NCBI GenBank assembly: GCA_039720395.1
Contig: CM077826.1
Span: forward strand, 39,436,587-39,500,586
From: Liquidambar formosana
Lineage: Eukaryota; Streptophyta; Magnoliopsida; Saxifragales; Altingiaceae
Reading direction: 5' to 3'
Length of the DNA: 64,000 nt
The translations under genes were made by a program, and so were the position numbers. The notes under the pieces are model-generated. The model made no database searches. It was not told where the DNA came from and saw only the letters and a program-made list of their open reading frames with translations. This document shows positions 42,172-54,697 of this stretch, piece by piece. Position 1 is the first letter of the stretch. The number at the start of each line of letters is the position of its first letter.

Positions 42172-44710
42172 TGTGAACCTACGAAAGTGGCCCACGAGGA
42201 TTGGCGAAAAATATTAGATTTGTTTGAAAAAGAAAAAGGAGTCGCCACCTTATTTTTTAAAGGAAACAAGGAAAACCCTAAAAAAATAGTTTGTTTTAAG
42301 AAAACAATTTGAATGACTCCATGTTTTAAAAAAGGAAGGCAAAAATAGTCTTTTGGAAACCAAAGAAATCAGGGATTCTGAGGCTAAGTTATGACATGGG
42401 AAGGTTCTAGGCAAAGCCTATAGGCACCCAAGTCACCCTTTCGGTCTCTCGGTTTATTTGGGCTAAATTAAAGTCTTTTCAACATACCAAATCAACATAT
42501 ATCATCACAAGACAGCATGTATAACATATATCCCATCCAATCATCCATGTATAATCAAATAAAGAAAACAAAATAAAACAGAAAAAAAATAAAAATAAAA
42601 AATAAAAACCTAGGATATTTGGATCCTAGAACGGACTTGAGCCTCAAAACGAGCGCCGATGTACCATGCAACGAAATACATGGATTAAAGTCCACGTTGT
42701 TCGATTAGAATTAAGGTTAATACCTAATACAAACCTATGGTAAAAACCCTAGGTTTCCTTATTTGAAAAAGAATTGAATAAACCAAGTTTGAATTTAGGA
42801 AAACTTCCACAAGATGGAAAGTTTAATGGAAAATCAGAATTTTATTTAGCAAGGAAACCTTTGATTATGACCATATATTCATATTAAGAAGAAACCCTAG
42901 GAGGGAGAAGGGAAAGAGTTAAGAAAGAAAAGGTGAATTGGGGCACCTTTAAACCCACTTACCTTCGCACAATAATTCCAAACATTAGCAATTTTAAGCA
43001 ATAACAGCCCTATTTGCAATAGGATGATTATCACACCTGTTTGCACCCTTACACGTGCTCAAAACAAGACAAAAAAGAACAAAATAGCAATCTGCATAGA
43101 ATAGTATTATGGCCTAAAATCATCTACTAAACATGCAAACAGTAAAAATAGCGAACTCTCATAAGCCCTAATGCAATCCTAATACCATATTATGCATAAA
43201 AATCTTAAAAATCCACTAACATGCATGCAAAACATCATAGTTATTCTATATGCAATACATATACAGCAACCATAAAGAAAAACCAATAAAAAACCCTACT
43301 TTAACATGCTATATGAAACTATCCTAAAACAAGGACAATAGAAACCCTAAACTCACAATCATGCTTAAAAACCTATAGAACAACCCTAAAACATGCTATA
43401 ATCATCATGAGCAGCATTTCAATAATGCATATTAACCAACTAATGCGATAACACATGATAAAAAACTTAGCTTTAACATGCAATGACGCTATTCTACATG
43501 AAACCCTAGTTTAAGCATCAATAGAACAGAAAAATACCTTAGGAAAGCTTCTTTGCTGCTGTAGAGACTCTCCTCTTGACTTGTGGATAACTTGAATCAA
43601 GCTTTCTTCAAGGCTACAGTAGGAACTCTAGCTCTCCTTCAACTTTCTCTCTAATTCTCTCTCAAACTTAGGTTAAAAGTGGCTCTAGATGCTTCTAATT
43701 GCCTCCTCTTTGTGCTGAAGCACAGGGGGTATTTATAGAATTTCATTAGGATAAACCAATGGCTGGGATTAAAACCCTAAAAATTAATCCAAGGGCTATT
43801 AGAGACTCCCTTGGTGCTTAAGAAACTCAAAAGTTACCAAAAATTTGAAGGAAACTTGTCAAAAAGAATCCATATATGTTAAAATTGAGGAAAATCCACT
43901 TCAGCACAAAAATAGGGGAGAGGGCCTCGGGTGACAACCCAAAGCTGGGCAACTAGGCACCTGGACCAGGTGGCTGCCCAGGCTTGGGTGGTCACCCGAG
44001 CCCACTTCAGCTTCCTTTCTATTTTGGACTCCCTTTCCTTCTAGGAGTGTTTCAGGAGTCAAATCAACTCTGATTTTGATGAGACAAAAGCCAAAATGAC
44101 CGTGTTTTAATGAGGAATACATTTTTGAACATTTTAGGGTGAAAACCACTAACCATAGGGGCATGGTTAGGTTTGAAAAAGGTGGTTAACCGCGATGCTT
44201 TAACTTTGCAAAGCATAGGTATGCACATAGGATCAAACCAAATGTTTTCCAAACAAAAATTAAACTTTCTAAAACACTTTTAGGGATAAAATAAAGACCA
44301 ATTAAAGTCAATTTGAAAAGATTTGGTTGGTAATTGTGAGTCGATTTAAGCTAACCCAAGGGAGGGTCAATTAACCAACTTGAACTATATCGAGCCATTT
44401 TAATCCTGAGTCATTGATTTATCAAATTGAACCTAAAAACACCTCATATGCATCAATATGAACTCCAATTGATAATTTGGAGATCATTTCAAGGTCAAAT
44501 GAAAAGTTTGTGACTTAAAAGACGATTATGCCCCTCAAGTCACAAAAGCTCTTATTCTCCCTCAAGATCAACTCCAAATTAAACCAAAATTCATTTCCAT
44601 TGTCTTTGTGACTCTAGAAAACTAATGCAAGTGGCTAGACTAAAAAACAAAACAAAAACATGCATAAAATGATGAGCCCTAGTAAGGTGGTGCAAGAATG
44701 GGGTGTGACA
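42172..44710 (-). mobile_element. Solo LTR 1 (2539 bp) of a long-LTR family, inside copia B leader
   Basis: On the minus strand it runs from TGTCACACCCC to GGTTCACA. Flanks GCCAT (42167-42171) and TCCAT (44711-44715) match 4 of 5. A TATA box CTATAAATA lies at 43738-43730 on the minus strand, which sets the orientation, and a GC-rich hairpin at 43922-44003 is in U3. It shares many blocks with solo LTRs 2 and 3 (for example GGAGTCGCCACC and CGGACTTGAGCCTC). No coding sequence is present. A Ty3/gypsy origin is likely from length, but unproven. Confidence 0.85.
43922..44003. promoter_or_regulatory. GC-rich U3 hairpin of solo LTR 1
   Basis: Outer arms CCTCGGGTGAC and GTCACCCGAG pair, with inner arms AGCTGGGCA and TGCCCAGGCT around a CACCTGGACCAGGTG centre. 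It lies 184 bp from the TATA box, upstream in the transcription sense. Confidence 0.8.
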
Positions 44711-44715
44711 TCCAT

Positions 44716-45622
44716 ATTTTGATTTTTTACTATAAATGGGTCTTGCAAATTAATTCTAAAATTGATTAATAATGAAAAGTAAAACTTTTAATGGTAATAG
44801 ATGTTTAGAAGATTGTATATAATTAAGCTTCATTCACCTTTAGTGGAGAGTTTGGCAACTTGAAGATTAGGGACAACTTCTTTAGTCTTTACTTCATTTG
44901 TTAAAATAATAATATTTTATTAATCTATATCTACATGAATATTATATATATATATATATATAAGTCATGAGGCCGACAAGTTTAACGTCTATCTTTAGAT
45001 TTATGGTATTATTTTATTAATACAATAATTTATGACCATGCATATAATAATGCACATGAGGACGAAAGAAGGAAAGCAACTTTGACAAAATTTTCTCTTC
45101 TTTTTGCTTCTTTTAACCGTACCCTTTTCATACATCCATCCATTTTATCAAAAGAAATGATTCTTTGTGCTCATGTTCACTCATACCTTTATATATACAC
45201 TTATACTTTCTGTCCACCTATATGTACATGCATATGCACACTTCAAATGCACAATATTTTAATTTAATGAATTATACATACTGTATTGAATTGAATAATT
45301 TCACATGTCTATGTAATCAAATTTTATTCTATTGTATGTTTACATGTACATGTGATCATTATAACCAAATTTATATATAATCATGTTTATGTGATTGTGA
45401 TTAATTTTTATTTTATCATATGCTTATCCGAACATGTTGTATGATGCTTAGTGGATATTACTAATGATTATGAAGCAATCCTGTACTAAGGGGACTCTAT
45501 TGGTTGATTGGGTGGGTAGCCACCAAAGTGGTCCATCCATGAAGACCATAGAGTTTTCTTAGTCTTTAAAAAAAAAAAAAAAAAAAAAAAGGAGGATTGC
45601 GAATTGTATTATTTAAATCCTA
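44716..45622. other. Copia B internal DNA without recognisable coding sequence
   Basis: The position where gag would lie. It has an (AT)n run near 44943-44961 and an A tract at about 45568-45590, but no gag-like protein on either strand. The part may be replaced or too decayed. Confidence 0.5.
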
Positions 45623-45630
45623 ATAACAAG

Positions 45631-46940
45631 CATAGTTATTAAACTTGGACCGGACATTGACCCGGTCTAATGATCAGGTCACCGGTTCAACCGTTGGGTC
45701 ACTGGTCGAACCGATCTTATAATTAAAAAAAAAAATCTTAAAAAATAAAAATAATTATCAAAAAATTGAAAATTTTGACACAAGAAAACTAGAAAAAAAA
45801 CAACATAAGAATACTATCATAGTATCATACAATGCATTCATCACAAATTCACAATTTACAAATTTAAGAATCTAACAAATGAATGATAATCACACTATAA
45901 TATATAAATCTATTTATCTATCATAAATTCATATTTTTTGAACTTTTTGGATCTTGTGAGCAATATCCCCATGCTGGGTCACTCTTCCCTCCGGTTGCAC
46001 TTTGAGAAGTTGGTGTTGAACCCGCTGTGAAGCTTGGTGTTGATTGTGTACCAAAAGAAGACATTGAGTACTCTACAAAAAATTAACTAAAGTTTTAAAG
46101 TTCTAAACTCCTAAGCTATTGAGGGCTATTGAGTATTGATACAAAAAATTAATAAAATCGTAACAAATAGTAAATGAAATTAGCAATAGACAATTAGCAA
46201 ATTAATAATGACTCATGTCTCGTGGAGTCTGATGATTAAAATATTAAATAGTGAAAACGAAAAAGAAAAAAAACAAAAAAAAAAACACCTAAATAGTAAG
46301 TATTAAATAGGTATTGAAGAAGTGAAGAGCTGAAGAAGTGAAGAGCTAAAGATTGAAGAATAAACTAAGTAGAAGGAAAAAAAATTGAAGAACGAAAAAT
46401 AAAGAACAAATGATGAAGAAAAAATTGAATCAACTTACCTTAGTTTGGAAATGGCTTGATGTAAATCAGCTGATCAGTAGAAGAATTGAAGATGGGAGAG
46501 TCATGCCAACTTGTCGTCTTGGAGTTGGGAGTTAGGGCTTGGAGCTTTGCTGCCTGGAGTCGTCGTCTTCTTTGAGAAGGGGCTAATGGGAGGTAATCTG
46601 AAAGCAATTGGGGTTTTGGCCTTTTGGGAATTGGAGGTACCTTCTCGAATAAAGCATAAAGTGATAAAAAGGCCAAAAAAAACCAAAATCGACCAAAAAA
46701 AAAAAAAAAAAAAACAGAATTAAAAGGTGAAAAAATGGCTTAATGGTCTTTTTGGTTCTTTATTTAAAAACCATCTGGCTCATATTTAATCGTCTAGGTT
46801 GAACGGTTCAGGAAAACCCGTTCGGTTTAGCTGATTTTTACCAATTCGATTACTTTTCTGATCCAATTGGAAAACCAGACCGATCTGGTGTTCGATTCAC
46901 CAGTTCGACGGGCCGGTCCGATTTGGGTTTAATAACACTG
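45631..46940 (-). mobile_element. Deleted hAT transposon (1310 bp) inside copia B
   Basis: Ends CATAGTTATTAAAC and CAGTGTTATTAAAC (read inward on each strand) form a 14-bp inverted repeat with two mismatches. ACCGG-rich subterminal words follow. The flanking 8-bp duplication is ATAACAAG (45623-45630) against CTAACAAG (46941-46948), 7 of 8. It retains only the start of a transposase, so it is non-autonomous. Confidence 0.87.
45921..46064 (-). pseudogene. N-terminal remnant of a hAT transposase
   Basis: A 47-codon frame from ATG 46064 reads MSSFGTQSTPSF, then GGKSDPAWGYCSQDPKS, the Ser/Thr-rich head and start of the BED-type zinc finger seen in plant hAT transposases (S/TDPAW..C). It stops at 45921-45923 before the zinc finger is complete. 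Confidence 0.65.
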
Positions 46941-46948
46941 CTAACAAG

Positions 46949-49170
46949 TAGTGATTGACCCAAAGGAAATCATTGCTTGTTTCAAGTCTAGTTTGATTCA
47001 TGTACCTTCTAATTCTTGGTGGATTGATATTGGATCTTCTATTCATGTTACAAATTCTTTACAGGATTCAGCATTAAGAGGGTACCAACTAAAGATGAAG
47101 TGAATGTCTTCGTAGGGAATGGTGTAAAGGTTGTTGTCAAGTCCATAGGAGTTGTTAGGATTCAATTGGAGTCTGGCTTTTCTTTTATTTTAGAAGATGT
47201 TGTCTATGTACCTTCCATGAGAAGGAATCCAGTTTCTGTTTCCAAGCTTGTTATGTCTGGATTCTCTTTTGTTTTTAATGAGAATGGTTTTAGTTTGTTT
47301 CATAATTCCTCTCAAGTTGGAAATGGTATTTTGGTAGATGGATTATATAGATTAAATAGTGTCAATTCCTTCTTATCCTTAATGTTGAAAATAATTTTGG
47401 ATGTAATGAAACTTCATCCATGCTTTGGCATAGGTGTCTAGGTCACATTTCAAAAGATAGAATTGAAAGACTGATAAAAGAAAGCATTTTAAATCAATTA
47501 AATTTTGAGGATTTTGGACTTTGTGTTGATTGTATAAAAGGAAAGTTAACCAAACCCAGAAAGAAAGGATCCATTTGTAGTCAGCAACTTTTAGAAATTG
47601 TTCACACAGACATTTGTGGACCTTTTCCTACTCCAACTTTGAATGGTCAACGTTACTTTATAACCTTCATTGATGATTTCTCTTGCTATTGTTACATCTT
47701 TTTGATTTAAGAGAAGTCCAATGCCCTTAATGTCTATAAAATCTTCAAAGCTGAAGTTGAAAATCAATTGGAAAAGAAGATTAAGATAGTGAGGTCTGAT
47801 CGTGGTGGAGAATACTTTGGTAGACAAGCTGAGTTTGGTTGTAACCTAGGTCCCTTTGCATTGTTCTTCCAAGAATGAGGTATTATTGCACTATATACCA
47901 TACTTGGAACTCTACAACAAAATGGTGTTGCTGAATGGCACAATAGGACTTTAAAAGACATAGTAAGAAGTATGATTAGTAATTCACCCTTACTTGAGTC
48001 TTTGTGGGGAGAAGCTCTTAAAACAGCTGTTTACATTTTGAATAGGGTTCCTAGTAAATTTGTTCTTAAAACACCTTTTGAATTGTGGACTGGTAGGAAA
48101 CCTAGTTTGAATCACCTTCATGTTTAGGGATGTAGAGCTGAAACTAGGATTTACAACCCGCAAGAGAAGAAGTTAGATCCTAGAACCATCACTTGTCATT
48201 TTATTGGATATCCTGAGAAGTCTAAAGGCTATATATTCTACTGTCCTGGACTAGGCACTAAGATTGTGGAAACAAATCATGCAAGATTCATTGAGGATGA
48301 TGAGAAAGTGGAAACTCGTAAAATTACTTTTGAGGAAGATCATTTGATTGTTCCAATGGAGATTGTCCATAATGACCAGATTGTTGAAATCAATAATGAA
48401 CAGGAGCAAAGGATTGAACCAGTTCAAGAGATACCTCTTAGAAGATCACTTAGAATTTGAAAACCAGCTTTATCTGAGGATTATGTTGTTTACTCGCAAA
48501 AGTGTCATTTTAATCTTGGGAAAGGACAAGATCTGTTAAATTTTAATTGGGCCATTATTAGTCCGTAATCATCCAAATGGCTGGAAGCTATGCAAGATGA
48601 ATTGAAGTCTATGAGTAGTAATAAAGTTTAGAATCTTGTGGAAGTTCCTAACGGAATTAAATCAATAGGCTATAAATGGGTATACAAGACAAAGATTGAT
48701 TCTCAAGGTAACATAGAGCGTTACAAGCCTAGACTATTCTCAGGGTAATATAGAGTGTTACAAGGCTAGACTTGTGGCAAAAGGTTTCACTTAAAGAGAA
48801 GGGGTTGATTACAATGAGACATTTTGTTCAGTTTCTTCAAAAGACTCTTTCAGTATAATCATGGCACTTGTGGTGCACTTTGATTTAGAGTTGCATCAAA
48901 TGGATGTCAAAACAGCTTTCTTGAATGGTGATCTTCATGAAGATGTGTACATGCTACAACCTAAAGGTTTCAAAGAAAAGGGACAAGAGCATATGGTGTG
49001 TAGATTGAGAAAATCAATTTATGGGCTAAAGTAGGTTTCAATGTAGGTATATGAAATTTGATGAGATAGTGAGGTCGTATGGGTTTATTGAAAATACAGT
49101 TGATCAGTGCATATACCTCAGGGTCAGTGGGAGTAAATTTATCTTTCTTGTTCTTTATGTTGATGACATC
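46949..49170 (+). pseudogene. Copia B pol, first part: protease, integrase, RT fingers and palm
   Basis: Protease near 47018 has WWIDIGSSIHVTNS, where the catalytic DTG/DSG reads DIG. Then GAG pre-integrase and integrase: MLWHRCLGH, CVDCIKGK, TDICGPFPTP, VRSDRGGEYFG and [14 protein letters not shown] (47420-47960; the V-E of the usual VAERKN is present as AEW). RT follows from about 48580 ([40 protein letters not shown]) to LYVDD, which is cut at 49170 by solo LTR 2. Stops at 47708, 47876, 48128, 48459 and elsewhere, and frameshifts after 48730, show long decay. Confidence 0.9.
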
Positions 49171-52100
49171 TGTGGACCCTAGAAATAAGGCATGTAGGTC
49201 CACGTGTGTTGAAAAAGGAGTCGCCACCTCATTTTTTAAGGAAAAGAGGAAAACCCTAAAATGTTTTATTTTCCAAAACAAGTGACTCTATGTTTAAAAA
49301 TGGTTAGGCAAAAGATCTTTTGAAAATCAAAGATTGTGGATTCAGAGGCTAAGTTACAATATGGGAAGGTTCTAGGCAAAGCCTATAGGCACCCATATCG
49401 CCCTAAACGGTCTCTTAATTTAATTAGGCTAAATCAAAGTCTTAAACACACATCAATTAACAATTATCATCACAAGACAGCATACATATCATCCATTTAT
49501 TCATCCACATAAACAATTAAATCAAAGAAAAATAGAAAAGAGAAAAAGGAGGAAGAAAACCTAGGATACTTAGTATCCTAGAGCGGACTTGAACCTCACG
49601 AAGAGCGCCTACGTACCATGTATGGAAATAATACATGGATCAAAGTCCACGTAGTTCGAAAGGGAATAGGGTTATAACCTAATAAAGGCTTATGGTAAAC
49701 CCTAAGTTTCCTTTCAAGAAAAATATGGTAAGTTTCCAAAAATAAATGATTCTCAAAAGATCTTTTTAGGAAATATGGAATTTTAAGTAAAGATAGAAAC
49801 TTTTGTTTAAAAAAGGAATTCTTTATGAATGAAAACTTTGGTGACTTACCATGTTCCCCTATTAGGAAATAACCCTAGGAGGGAGAAAGGGAAAGTTTCA
49901 AGGAAAGGAAAGAAAGGTGAATTAGGGCACCCTTATACCCAACTTACCTTAAGCAAAAGCAACCTGTCAAAATAACTACCCTACTGCATAGGGTAATTAC
50001 TTTATTTACAAGATTTCATATCGCAATAGCCAAAATAATCACCCCACATTGGTTGGGTAATTGCACCTGTCATATCCCACTTTCTATGGGTTTGTACCTG
50101 TCATGTACCTGCAATTTGCATGCAAAACATACTAACAATACCAACAAACCAACCTAGTTTCTAACCAAGCAATTATCATGCTTAAACATAGGCTAACACA
50201 TGCTCAAGATATATCAATAAAGCCACTAAACAGATCTAGATAGAATTGAAATAAGGCTTAAAATCACCCATAAATCATGTAAACAACACGAATCGTGAAA
50301 TAACATAAACCCTAATTTAGCCCTACATGCAATAACATGCAAATAACCTTAAAATCAACTACCATGAATGCAAAAATATCATAGTTATCTAATATGCAGC
50401 ACATACACAGCAACTATGAAGAAAAACTAAAGAAAATCCTTAAGCTACTATGTTATATGCAACTAAACCAACACAAGGATGATAAAAACCCTAGAATCAC
50501 AATTGTGCATAAAATCACATGAAATAACCCTAAATCATGCAAAATTGAATATGAACAGTATTCTAACCATGCATATTAACCAATAGAATGATCAACACAT
50601 GATAAAAACATAGGCTTGCACATGAAATATAGTTATTCTAAACAAAAACTCAATTTCAGCACAAGAGAAACCCTAAAATCCCAACTATGCATTAAATCAC
50701 ATGAAACGACCTTCTAGCATGCAAAACAGCCCATAAACATCATCCTAATCATGTATATTAGCTAATAGAAGCAGTAAAACATGATAAAAACATATGCTTT
50801 AATATGCAAAAGAGTTATTTCATGCAGAAAACCAATTTCAGCACTAACGAAACCCTAGAATCACAAACTCACATAAAATCATATGGAATAACACCACAAC
50901 ATGCATAACTAATCGTGAATGATATTTTTATCACATATATTAACCAGTAGAAGTATCAACATATGATAAAAACTCAACCTTGAACATGAAATAATGCTAT
51001 TCTAGGCATGAACCCTAATTTAAGAGAGAGAAAGGAGAGGGGAAGGTATACCTATAGTGAAGTCCTTTTCTGCTGCTGTAGAGAGTCCTTCTCCTCCTAT
51101 GAACTGCTGGAAATTCCTTCCTTCAAGACTTCAAGCAAATCTCCAGCCCTCCTTCAAGCTCTCTTTCTCATTCTCTCACTTAGAATTTAGGTTAAACTAC
51201 CCTAAGGATGGCTGTAATTGCCTCTAAGTCTCTCTAAGTCACTCCTTAATCACCCTAAAGAATCCCCCCTCAATGCTGAAGTATAAAAGGGTATTTATAG
51301 GGTTTGAGGGAAAACCCTCAATGGTTGGGATTAAAACCCTAGATATTGATCCAAGGGCTCTTAGAGGCTCCTTTGGGCTCAAGTAGGTCAATTAGGGTTG
51401 AAAATAGGGTTAAATGGCGGCTGGAGGCGGACAAGTCCGAGGATATAGGGAGGGATCCGCTTCAGCACTCAAAAAAGGAAAGAGGCTCGGGTGACCACCT
51501 GGGGCTGGGCGGCTAGCCACCTGGGCCCAGGCGACTAGCCGCCCAGCCTGGGTGGTCACCCGAGGCCTCGTCATCTCTTGCCTTATTCTGACCCTTTCAG
51601 CTTCCAAATGTGTTTTAGGGCTCAAATCAACTTCGATTTTGACGAAACGAAAGCCAAAACAACCGTGTTTTGAAGGAGAATGTAATTTGAGTCATTTGAG
51701 GGCAAAAACTCTAGCCATGGCTGCATGGTTAGGTCTTACAAAGGCGGTTAACCGCTACGCACCACCGTCGCTTAGCTTAGGTATGCACATAGAGTTACAC
51801 CGAATGTCTTTCAATTTGAAATTCAATTTCCTTAAATACATTTGGGGATGAAATTAAGACTAATCAAAGTCAAATGAATAGTCATGGAGTGAAAATCATG
51901 AGCCAATTCGAGTTGACCCGAAATAGGTCTCTTAACCAACCTGAGCCGTATTGAGCCATTCTAATCCTGAACCATCAATTCATCAAATTGAACTCATAAA
52001 TACCTCAAATGCATCCATATGAACTCCAATTGGCAACTTAGAGATCGTTTCAAGGTCAAATGAAAAGTTTGTGACCTAAAAGACGATTATGCCCCTCAAG

Positions 52101-52270
52101 TCACAAAAGTTCTTATTAACCCTCAAGATCAACTCCAAATCAAACCAAAATTCATACACATCATCGTCAAGACCCTAGAAACTCAATGCAAAAGACTAGA
52201 CTCAAAAAGGAAACAAAAAGACACATAAAATGACAAACCCTAGCTAAGGTGGCAAAAATAGGGTGTGACA
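49171..52270 (-). mobile_element. Solo LTR 2 (3100 bp) inserted in the copia B RT active site
   Basis: Perfect 5-bp duplication ACATC at 49166-49170 and 52271-52275. On the minus strand it runs TGTCACACCCT to GGGTCCACA. A TATA box CTATAAATA lies at 51300-51292 (minus) and the U3 hairpin at 51482-51569. Homologous throughout to solo LTR 1. Removing it rejoins the YVDD motif to LLASSD in frame. No internal coding region remains, so it arose by LTR-LTR recombination. Confidence 0.92.
51482..51569. promoter_or_regulatory. GC-rich U3 hairpin of solo LTR 2 (88 nt, near perfect)
   Basis: The outer arms TCGGGTGACCACC and GGTGGTCACCCGA pair, extended by GAGGC/GCCTC with one bulge. The middle arms GGCTGGGCGGCTAG and CTAGCCGCCCAGCC pair perfectly, around the palindrome CCTGGGCCCAGG. 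It is 182 bp upstream (in sense) of the TATA box. Confidence 0.9.
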
Positions 52271-52275
52271 ACATC

Positions 52276-53337
52276 TTACTAGCAAGTAGTGATATTGGTT
52301 TGCTTCGAAAAACTAAGTCACTTTTGTCAAAGCACTTTGAGATGAAAGATCTTGGGGAAGCATCGTATGTTCTTGGAATTGAGATCAAAAGAGATAGACA
52401 TCGTGGTGTTTTGGGATTGTCACAAAGAACTTACATTGATCGTGTACTCAAAAGGTTTAATATGGCCCAGTGTTCTCTAGGTGAGGTGCCTATTATACAT
52501 AGAGACAAACTTAGGAAGGATCAATGCCTAAAAAATAATTCAGAAAAGGAATATATAAAGACAAAACCATATGCTTCTACTGTTGGGAGTTTAATGTATG
52601 CACAAGTTTGTAAATAACCAAATATAGCCTTTGTTATTAGTGTGCTTGGTAGATTTCAATCTAATCCTGGAGAAGCACATTGGTCAGCTGCAAAGAAAGT
52701 AATGCGTTATTTGTAGAGAACTAATGACTTTATGCTTGCTTATAGTAGAGGTGAAAATCTTGAGGTGATAGGCTATGCAGATTCGGATTTTAGTGGATGT
52801 AAAGATGACTTTAAATCCACCTCGGGATACACTTTTATGATAGCTGGAAGTGTGATTTCTTGGAAGAGTATTAAGCAGATTGATGTGGCTACTCTAACAA
52901 TGCAAGCAGAGTCTGTAGCATGCTATGAGGCTACGACTCAGGCTATTTGGCTCAAGAACTTTCTTTCAGGACTTCAAGTGGTAGATTCTATTGCTAGACC
53001 TTTAAAGATATTTTGTGATAATAGTTTTGCTGTTTTCTTTTCCAAGAATAATAAAAGTTCATCTGGTTGCAAACACATAGAGATCAAGTATTTACTTGTT
53101 AGGGAAAATGTAAGAGATGGAGAGATCGTAATTGAACACATACCAACTAAGGCAATGCTAGCAGACCTGTTTACAAAAGGAATGCACATTAATGTGTTCA
53201 AGAATCATGTCATAAACATGGGGATAGTTGAATCTTTTGATGTTTTGGTTAATAGGAGTTTTTCATGTAAAAGATTAGTGGGAGTTATTTTATATAAAAG
53301 AACTACGTTATGGCTTGATCCCACTAAGGGTACGTAG
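52276..53337 (+). pseudogene. Copia B pol, second part: RT thumb and RNase H
   Basis: Continues LLASSDIGLLRKTKSLL and FEMKDLGEASYVLGIEI (52276-52617), then a TAA at 52615-52617 and a TAG near 52714. RNase H follows: GYADSDFSGCKDDFKSTSG, LTMQAESVACYEAT (the usual STAEAEY altered), FCDNSFAV and CKHIEIKYLLVREN, ending at TKGT before the stop at 53335-53337. The sequence is otherwise conserved. Confidence 0.92.
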
Positions 53338-53417
53338 GCAACCCATAAGGTTCTCAAGTACAGCTACTTTAATAAATAAAAATTCAGTTTTACATGAAAA
53401 TATGCTATGATTATTTT

Positions 53418-53476
<59 letters not shown>

Positions 53477-53989
53477 CATATCTAATTCTTTATGGCAGGT
53501 TTATGTTAAAGGCATATAGTACAATATTTAAAGCATAAGGTTTTTGCTTTAAATATGTTTATAACTCATATGGTATAAAAGTTATTCACCTATGAGTATA
53601 ATTAAGACATTCGGACTCCATTTTAAAAGCTTCTATGAAGTATAAAGGGTTTTTTTGCAAAACTAGTCAAGATAACTTCATGTTTGAAGCATCAAGTAGG
53701 ACTAAGTTGGATATGGCATAAATTAATTGCATTCGGTATGCTATCTTCCAAACTACACGATCCATATTTGTTGGCTATTCATGTAGACAAGTATCCTAAT
53801 ATCTATTACCATAGTATGATCGTATGCTAAACAAGGGTGTATTAATCTCTATGATTCGATATTAGTGGTCTTGTTTGACTGAATCATGATACTAAGGTGT
53901 TATTCGCTTTTCAATTTCCATAGTCACTAAGTAAACCAATCTGGATCATTGTATTATGTTCTTTAATCAATGTTGCCCAAGTGGGAGAA
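53338..53989. other. Copia B 3' untranslated part with (AT)n run
   Basis: Non-coding. A perfect AT dinucleotide tract of about 52 bp lies at 53423-53474. The polypurine tract AAGTGGGAGAA is at 53979-53989, right before the 3' LTR. Confidence 0.8.
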
Positions 53990-54659
53990 TGTAAAACTTT
54001 ATTGTGGGCTACCATTAATTAAATATAGATTGATGAGAAATTGATATTGTGAGTTATCGGATTCCTAGTTGAGGATGTGATTAATAAAGTGATATGGGTT
54101 ATGGAGTACCTTAGTCACATGTGATCACGTGCTTATAAAATATGGATGGAATGTGTCGAGCTTTATTGATAATAATCAATAGTGCATTAAAGGTGTATAT
54201 TAGCAGCGGACCATAGTATTACTATGGGGATGACAGCAGAGGATTATTTATATATGTTCACTGACACACGGTTCTCTTATTTTCTTCTGTCACCTTACTT
54301 CCCTCTCCTTCTTGTCTCCTTATTTTCTATGCTACAAAACCTCTTTTTCTTACCTCCCCTTACCTCATTTAATGCACATAATCTGAAAGGATGATTGTGT
54401 GATGGGAAAGATCATCTTTTCTTTTCCTATATAATGAGGCTGAGTCCCCATCCTCACACACAAAAAACACAAGCTGTACCCTATTGAAAGGTTTAAAACT
54501 AAAGGTGTGTAGAGGGGTGGAAGATTTCAGTCTTGGGTAATTTAGGGTTTCAATTCGTGCAAATGGCTAGCTCAGGAATGCATTCTAATTTACTAATTAA
54601 TTATTGTATGCTTATGAACTTAGTAGTATGTATATGTTCTATATATATATAGTCTAACA
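53990..54659 (+). repeat. Copia B 3' LTR (670 bp)
   Basis: TGTAAAAC to TCTAACA, the same length as the left LTR. It keeps the canonical ACA end that the left copy lost. Confidence 0.92.
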
Positions 54660-54697
54660 TACTCTTCATTGCCCAGTTATTTTTGTGGTGAACACCC

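Larger units (their letters stand above)
41346..54659 (+). mobile_element. Ty1/copia retrotransposon (copia B), old and repeatedly invaded
   Basis: Two 670-bp LTRs (41346-42015 and 53990-54659), a primer site at 42018, and a polypurine tract AAGTGGGAGAA just before the right LTR. Flanks TTCTC (41341-41345) and TACTC (54660-54664) match 4 of 5 as a decayed duplication. Inside are protease, integrase, RT and RNase H fragments in copia order. Three later elements lie within it: solo LTRs at 42172-44710 and 49171-52270, and a hAT derivative at 45631-46940. The first 145 aligned LTR bases differ at 15 positions, so it is clearly older than copia A. Gag is not recognisable. Confidence 0.92.

Noticed and set aside
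51008..51851. Open frames in solo LTR 2
   Set aside because: They are inside an LTR, cross the hairpin, and are not conserved in solo LTR 1.
42172..52270. The idea that solo LTRs 1 and 2 are the two LTRs of one element
   Set aside because: Each has its own target duplication (CCAT-type; ACATC), and what lies between is copia B and a hAT element, not an internal region of that family.
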